A stretch of 23,768 nt of DNA from a virus. The DNA is taken from the IMG/VR virus record IMGVR_UViG_3300006802_000577, positions 1 through 23,768 of that record, one strand, 5' to 3'. A program made the translations under genes and the position numbers. The notes beneath the pieces are model-generated. The model saw only the letters and a program-made list of their open reading frames with translations, was not told the origin of the DNA and did no database searches. Shown here one piece after another: positions 21,307 to 23,768 of this stretch. Each line of letters starts with the position of its first letter. Within the stretch, counting starts at the first letter, position 1.

Positions 21307-21770
21307 ACCCGTGGCTAATCGTCGGGTTTGTAGTGGCCGTTTGCGGCGCTTTTGGCACTGGCTATTGGCGTGGCGATACGGCTGGTCAGGCTAAAATCCA
21401 GCAAGAATGGGATAAAGAAAAGGCTATTCAATACGCCGAGTATGCCAAAGGCCAGGCCGCAGCGCGGGAAAAAGAACAGGCGCTACAAGCTAACGCAGAC
21501 ACGTTACGACAGGAGAAAGATCGTGAGATTAAGAATATTAGCGCTCGCGCTGCCGCTTTGTCTAACAGCCTGCGCAACAGGCCGGAGCGCCCCACCAATA
21601 GCGGTGGAGTGTCCGAAACCGCCAGTGCTGGATCACATAGTTGTACCGGAGCAGAACTCTCTCGACAGGATGCAGAATTTCTTATCGGGGAAGCTGCCCG
21701 AGCCGACGAATATCGCGCCGCCCTCAAGCAATGCTATACCCAGTACCAAGCCTTGATGCCTTCTCCTTGA
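21303..21770 (+). CDS. Rz: inner-membrane spanin Rz (i-spanin)
   Basis: A 155-aa protein with an N-terminal signal-anchor (PWLIVGFVVAVCGAFGTGYW, residues 3-22). A long periplasmic coiled coil follows (about 25-90: EWDKEKAIQYAEYAKGQAAA, then EKEQALQANADTLRQEKDRE). The C-terminal part contains two cysteines, which lie in SHSCTGAEL and KQCYTQYQ. With the outer-membrane lipoprotein Rz1 it bridges the periplasm and fuses the two membranes at the last step of Gram-negative lysis. The nested Rz1 frame confirms the call. Its end overlaps, on the other strand, the gene at 21724-21936 by 47 bases. Confidence 0.93.
   Translation: MNPWLIVGFVVAVCGAFGTGYWRGDTAGQAKIQQEWDKEKAIQYAEYAKGQAAAREKEQALQANADTLRQEKDREIKNISARAAALSNSLRNRPERPTNSGGVSETASAGSHSCTGAELSRQDAEFLIGEAARADEYRAALKQCYTQYQALMPSP
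21511..21516 (+). promoter_or_regulatory. ribosome binding site for Rz1
   Basis: AGGAGA six bases before GTG 21523 defines the Rz1 start. Starting at the ATG of 21352 would bury the lipoprotein signal at residue 58, which is implausible for an outer-membrane lipoprotein. Confidence 0.8.
21523..21756 (+). CDS. Rz1: outer-membrane spanin lipoprotein Rz1, nested in Rz
   Basis: A 77-aa lipoprotein read in the +1 frame entirely inside Rz, beginning with GTG. The signal is VRLRILALALPLCLTAC with lipobox LTAC, so the mature protein starts at C17. The mature part is proline-rich (SAPPIAVECPKPPVLDHIVV), as expected for Rz1, and carries one additional Cys. A nested Rz1 with lipobox is the hallmark of two-component spanins. 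The non-ATG start and tight Shine-Dalgarno fit a low, matched expression level. Its 3' end (21724-21756) is also coding on the opposite strand. Confidence 0.92.
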   Translation: MRLRILALALPLCLTACATGRSAPPIAVECPKPPVLDHIVVPEQNSLDRMQNFLSGKLPEPTNIAPPSSNAIPSTKP

Positions 21771-21936
21771 TACTACGTGGGATCTTCGGCTTAGGACACC
21801 ATCCTATACAGTCGTCTGTCCAATTGCCTACGATCAATACGCCGCCAGGATTTAGTAGTAGTAAGCTAACTGCCCTTGGTGGCGGTTCTATTTCTGGATC
21901 TCGGAAATAAAGCTCATCAGTTGTTATCTGTTTCAT
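21724..21936 (-). CDS. small phage protein of unknown function
   Basis: A 70-aa protein, last gene of the leftward cluster. The sequence has the pattern SLLLLNPGGVLIVGNW, then GWCPKPKIPRS, resembling a recurring small phage protein whose variants contain similar LLLLNxGGV and GW-P-PKIP strings. The function is not known. A weak GAGA lies upstream, and it overlaps the DUF3310 gene by 20 bases (21917-21936). Its 3' end runs through both spanin reading frames, so convergent transcripts here would be complementary. Coding status is supported by the motif conservation I recall and by the gene chain, not by a computed score. Confidence 0.75.
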   Translation of the reverse strand: MKQITTDELYFRDPEIEPPPRAVSLLLLNPGGVLIVGNWTDDCIGWCPKPKIPRSIKEKASRLGTGYSIA

Positions 21937-22123
21937 TCCGAATTTCTCTTGTTAAATACCACTGCGCCTTCTGTAAATCTTCAAGCCTATTTCCTTTTTT
22001 ACCCGCACGGCTGACGTATTTGATGACATTGCCAAGATTGTACCCAAGTTGCTTGGCTTCAATAAAGTCAATCGTTTCAATGCCGCCGTCAGTATAGTGT
22101 GCGGGCTGGTTTACTACGTCCAT
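21917..22123 (-). CDS. DUF3310 family protein
   Basis: A 68-aa protein that matches DUF3310, once called nucleotide kinase-like, by its motifs NQPAHYTDGGIETIDFIEAK, GNVIKYVSRAGKKGN and EDLQKAQWYLTREI. The family is common in phages, in early or middle genes. The exact biochemical role is unsettled, and T7-like members are small modulators near DNA metabolism genes. GTAGGAGACAAG before the ATG (22123 on the - strand) is a strong Shine-Dalgarno. It overlaps the preceding gene by 35 bases and the next by 20 bases, which suggests coupled translation along the leftward operon. Confidence 0.93.
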   Translation of the reverse strand: MDVVNQPAHYTDGGIETIDFIEAKQLGYNLGNVIKYVSRAGKKGNRLEDLQKAQWYLTREIRNETDNN

Positions 22124-22280
22124 TCTTGTCTCCTACGATAATCCGTTGATCGGCAGGTACGCCTTTGCTTGCATCGGATACAAATCTAGCCATCGAGTAG
22201 TCACGGCAAATTAGCAGCACAAGTCCTTGGTCGTTTAAGACTGTGTACGTCCTATCTAATCCGTCATTAAGCAGAACCAT
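22089..22280 (-). CDS. small hypothetical protein in leftward operon
   Basis: A 63-aa protein with the layout of a short beta hairpin (RTYTVLNDQGLVLLICRDYS) and a helix (MARFVSDASKGV), ending in basic residues (GRSKPARTLY). I recognise no family. The ATG at 22280 lies 14 bases inside the upstream gene with no good Shine-Dalgarno, so coupling is needed. A shorter version could begin at M30. It overlaps DUF3310 by 35 bases. It is supported mainly by its place in a continuous chain of overlapping genes. Confidence 0.6.
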   Translation of the reverse strand: MVLLNDGLDRTYTVLNDQGLVLLICRDYSMARFVSDASKGVPADQRIIVGDKNGRSKPARTLY

Positions 22281-22599
22281 GTAGTACGTTGGTCAGTGCT
22301 ATCATTTTCTTCTTGCTACGATACCGCTGTGTACGCTCGGCATCCGTCATCCTTGCCCGTGGTTTGTCCTCCCCGTTGCCGAACTTATATACCTGCGTGC
22401 AATCCCGCCCCTTCACGTCCTTTTCCCACGCGCATATATGTACTAGCTTGTATCGCTTAAAGCATCGCATCAAGCGCTGCGCTGTCACTAGATGGATGCC
22501 CGTTTCTTCTACTAAGTCGTGCGTGGTACACGGCTCACGGGTCAGCATCACGAAGATTTGCGCGTACATGTTCTGGTTTAGCTTTCTTTGTTCAGCCAT
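22267..22599 (-). CDS. winged-helix-like DNA-binding protein, possible regulator
   Basis: A 110-aa protein. Residues about 11-75 have the pattern of a winged helix: helix (NMYAQIFVMLTREPC), turn, helix-turn-helix (THDLVEETGIHLVTAQRLMR), then a hairpin wing (LVHICAWEKD, CTQVYKFG). The C-terminus is basic (TDAERTQRYRSKKKM). Two cysteines are unremarkable. AAGGAA upstream of the - strand ATG at 22599 supports the start. It lies after a 91-base gap that contains a long hairpin. It may regulate early genes or act in replication initiation; no target site is identified. Conserved phage proteins with the same basic tail occur in related genomes, so a real gene is likely. Confidence 0.8.
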   Translation of the reverse strand: MAEQRKLNQNMYAQIFVMLTREPCTTHDLVEETGIHLVTAQRLMRCFKRYKLVHICAWEKDVKGRDCTQVYKFGNGEDKPRARMTDAERTQRYRSKKKMIALTNVLHGSA

Positions 22600-22649
22600 T
22601 GTTTTTTCCTTACAGTATAATTAATTTACTAGGTTGTCCTTTGGTCTGG

Positions 22650-22690
22650 CGGCCTAGCGGTCATAGGGAAACCGGTCTGAGGTTAGGCCG
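22650..22690. promoter_or_regulatory. hairpin element in the leftward intergenic gap
   Basis: The 91-base gap 22600-22690 holds an inverted repeat. CGGCCTA (22650-22656) pairs with TAGGCCG (22684-22690), with an inner CGGT/ACCG pair at 22658-22661 and 22671-22674. GGTCTG occurs twice, at 22643-22648 and 22674-22679. No U-tract follows on either strand, so it is not a normal terminator. It may be an RNA processing site, an operator for the adjacent DNA-binding protein, or a leader structure. The rest of the gap is AT-rich next to the 22599 start, with nothing more certain. Confidence 0.45.
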
Positions 22691-22903
22691 TTAGTACCCG
22701 TTCTTCTTCTTTGTTTTATCTAACATCGCACGCAGCTTGCCTTCAAAGTCTGAGGATGTCGCAGGCCACACAAACTTACGTTGGTCTATCGTCATGTCAT
22801 TCCCATACATCATCGCTTTAACAAGTTTTGGTGTCATCGCTGTGTATTGTTTTGGGTTCGGCTCGTCTGGGCAGATCGTGATTGTGTACGGTAACTTAGC
22901 CAT
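22691..22903 (-). CDS. small hypothetical phage protein
   Basis: A 70-aa protein with strong AAGGAGAAG before the ATG at 22903. It starts LPYTITICPDEPNPKQYTAM and ends in a Lys-rich helix (GKLRAMLDKTKKKNGY). Its TAA is followed by the hairpin at 22650-22690. I do not know the family. Its eight-base overlap with the preceding gene and the good Shine-Dalgarno make it a convincing gene. Function cannot be inferred. Confidence 0.75.
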   Translation of the reverse strand: MAKLPYTITICPDEPNPKQYTAMTPKLVKAMMYGNDMTIDQRKFVWPATSSDFEGKLRAMLDKTKKKNGY

Positions 22904-23390
22904 TGTTCTTCTCCTTTATTTTTCCTCTTGCCCATATTGCACCACTAAAAAACGATTCATCAAATACATGATGGTTGGCTTCGTTGCGTATCTCATCATA
23001 CGTCAGCCCCTGCCATTCGCGCTGTGGTGGGGAGGTGTAGAGTGGTGTCACAGGCCAGCCCTTTTCTTTCCAACGCTCTGACATTTTCTTACTGTATGTA
23101 GTCGCTGATTTATCTTCCCTGTGGTCTTCAGTAAACCACGCCACCGGCTCCTGCTCTGGCTGCGCTAGTCGAGCTTCGAGTTCTTCAATACGCTTCGCCA
23201 TGCGCTGTTGCTCCTCAACCATGACTGCCATTGCGTCCCAATCTGGATTAAAGTCGTTCTCAGGCTGCGCTATTCTGGCGCGTAGTGCTTCGATTGCACG
23301 AAAACGCTTGAAATTCTCTGGTGTTTCCGGCCATGCTTGTAAACTTTCTAACGCATCCAGCGCATCTTGCATTACTTCTTTATCAGTCAT
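22896..23390 (-). CDS. modular hypothetical phage protein (164 aa)
   Basis: A 164-aa protein with a common phage patchwork. It has a helical N-terminus (DALDALESLQAW), and a coiled coil with two near-identical units (ALRARIAQPEN and ELEARLAQPEQEP). A segment VAWFTEDHR and the tail VTPLYTSPPQREWQGLTYDEI follow. These QPEQEPVAW, TPLY-PPQREWQGLT and EI strings recur in many phages of beta- and gamma-proteobacteria, usually in early regions, without assigned function. AAAGGAAG precedes the ATG. It overlaps the next gene's start by eight bases and the previous gene by ATGA. Confidence 0.82.
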   Translation of the reverse strand: MTDKEVMQDALDALESLQAWPETPENFKRFRAIEALRARIAQPENDFNPDWDAMAVMVEEQQRMAKRIEELEARLAQPEQEPVAWFTEDHREDKSATTYSKKMSERWKEKGWPVTPLYTSPPQREWQGLTYDEIRNEANHHVFDESFFSGAIWARGKIKEKNNG

Positions 23391-23587
23391 GTCGGCTTCC
23401 TTTCCCCTGTTTCAAACGCCTCTCTATTGTCTGCGCTGTTGTGCGTGACTAAGTTCAACTCCTCGTCAACTCGCGGGTTACACCAGCACGTCGCTTCTTC
23501 TGCGTGTTCTCGAAGATCGTTTAACGGAACCACATGAGTTGAAGCCCCGTTCTTCTGCATTATGTTTGTCCATACTTGCCATGTCAT
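23387..23587 (-). CDS. small phage protein, MTWQVW type
   Basis: A 66-aa protein. The start at 23587 is chosen over the longer frame because GGGAGAAG lies just upstream and the protein then begins MTWQVWTN. The sequence continues THVVPLNDLREH and TCWCNPRVDEE, then VTHNSADNREAFETGER. This layout is familiar from small phage proteins that open with MTWQVWT-N. It has two cysteines as CWC. The function is unknown. It is coupled to the next gene by an ATGA overlap. Confidence 0.82.
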   Translation of the reverse strand: MTWQVWTNIMQKNGASTHVVPLNDLREHAEEATCWCNPRVDEELNLVTHNSADNREAFETGERKPT

Positions 23588-23600
23588 GTGTTCTTCTCCC

Positions 23601-23768
23601 TTAATTTGGCTTCGATGGCTCGGGTATATCTCCAACTTCCAGATGTTCAGCAATAAATTTTCTAACCGTAATTGCACCCGATGCCTCAACATCACAACCA
23701 TGAGTCACAAAACTCATCTCCGTAACCTCACACATACGCATACATTCCAGCACAATCAACTCGGCGAA
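23601..23768 (-). CDS. 3' part of a further leftward gene (partial, runs off window)
   Basis: A - strand frame open from the right edge ends at TAA 23601-23603 and gives 55 residues, including LIVLECMRMCEVTEMSFVTH and ITVRKFIAEHL, then EVGDIPEPSKPN. Translation is uninterrupted and the stop lies 13 bases before the next gene's start codon, which fits the operon. Internal methionines could serve as starts, but a longer gene continuing outside is equally possible. The family is not recognised. Confidence 0.6.
   Translation of the reverse strand, partial: FAELIVLECMRMCEVTEMSFVTHGCDVEASGAITVRKFIAEHLEVGDIPEPSKPN

Noticed and set aside
22289-22624. 111-aa + strand frame opposite the winged-helix gene
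   Set aside because: The - strand frame has a better Shine-Dalgarno, a helix-turn-helix pattern and operon overlap. The + frame is Ser/Cys/Arg-rich noise.
22605-22625. TATACT as a -10 box for the leftward winged-helix gene
   Set aside because: No adequate -35 box at 16-18 bases, and the start of transcription would fall on the Shine-Dalgarno itself.
22643-22690. Possible tRNA-like fold
   Set aside because: There is a D-arm-like string, but no T-arm GGTTCGA-type sequence, no clear anticodon stem and no CCA-type acceptor, so it is kept only as a hairpin.
22737-23081. 114-aa + strand frame with hydrophobic stretches
   Set aside because: It is antisense to two - strand genes with strong Shine-Dalgarno sites and recognisable phage motifs. 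The apparent membrane spans are a by-product of frame.

Overview
The window is a segment of a tailed double-stranded DNA bacteriophage. It holds almost the whole structural and lysis module plus the end of an oppositely transcribed early-type gene cluster. The morphology is most likely podovirus-like. Terminase, portal, scaffold and capsid are followed by T7 gp11/gp12-like tail-tube (adaptor and nozzle) proteins and three large internal-virion/ejection-type proteins, with no tape-measure, major tail tube or sheath gene. A Gram-negative host is implied by an embedded Rz/Rz1 spanin pair with a lipobox, and by a second small lipoprotein. A beta-proteobacterial, possibly freshwater, host is only an impression from the style of the small reverse-strand proteins. 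No integrase, repressor, tRNA, CRISPR array, insertion sequence or reverse transcriptase was seen, so nothing here argues for lysogeny.

Layout on the + strand. Positions 1-3327: end of a probable small terminase gene, large terminase and portal. Positions 3324-6541: an adhesin cassette of a collagen-like fibre, a 59-aa accessory protein and a polyglycine protein, placed between portal and scaffold. Positions 6542-8790: two small proteins, scaffold and major capsid protein. Positions 8791-9200: a probable decoration protein between two intrinsic-terminator-like hairpins. Positions 9201-10413: five small proteins (AT-hook-like, coiled-coil membrane protein, Cys-rich HiPIP-like, DUF6496-like and a conserved basic protein). 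Positions 10476-13937: tail adaptor, tail nozzle, a self-cleaving S74 fibre and a cupin. Positions 13939-19130: three internal virion proteins. Positions 19150-21770: membrane proteins, GH19 endolysin, lipoprotein, holin-like protein, a secreted 51-aa protein and nested Rz/Rz1.

The - strand cluster (23768 down to 21724) reads leftward as a chain of mostly overlapping small genes, including a winged-helix-like DNA-binding candidate and a DUF3310 protein. It collides with the lysis genes: the last - strand gene overlaps both spanin reading frames, so a 33-base stretch is coding in three frames. The + strand genes are tightly packed with many ATGA overlaps, which points to translational coupling. 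The two hairpins after the capsid and decoration genes probably set a high capsid-to-downstream ratio.

The genes fit one program: package DNA (TerS/TerL/portal), build the head (scaffold, capsid, decoration), attach the tail and fibres, load ejection proteins, then lyse the cell in the order holin, endolysin, spanins. The least explained parts are the adhesin cassette between portal and scaffold, the fibre-coupled cupin with an all-histidine metal site, and the run of small proteins at 9201-10413.
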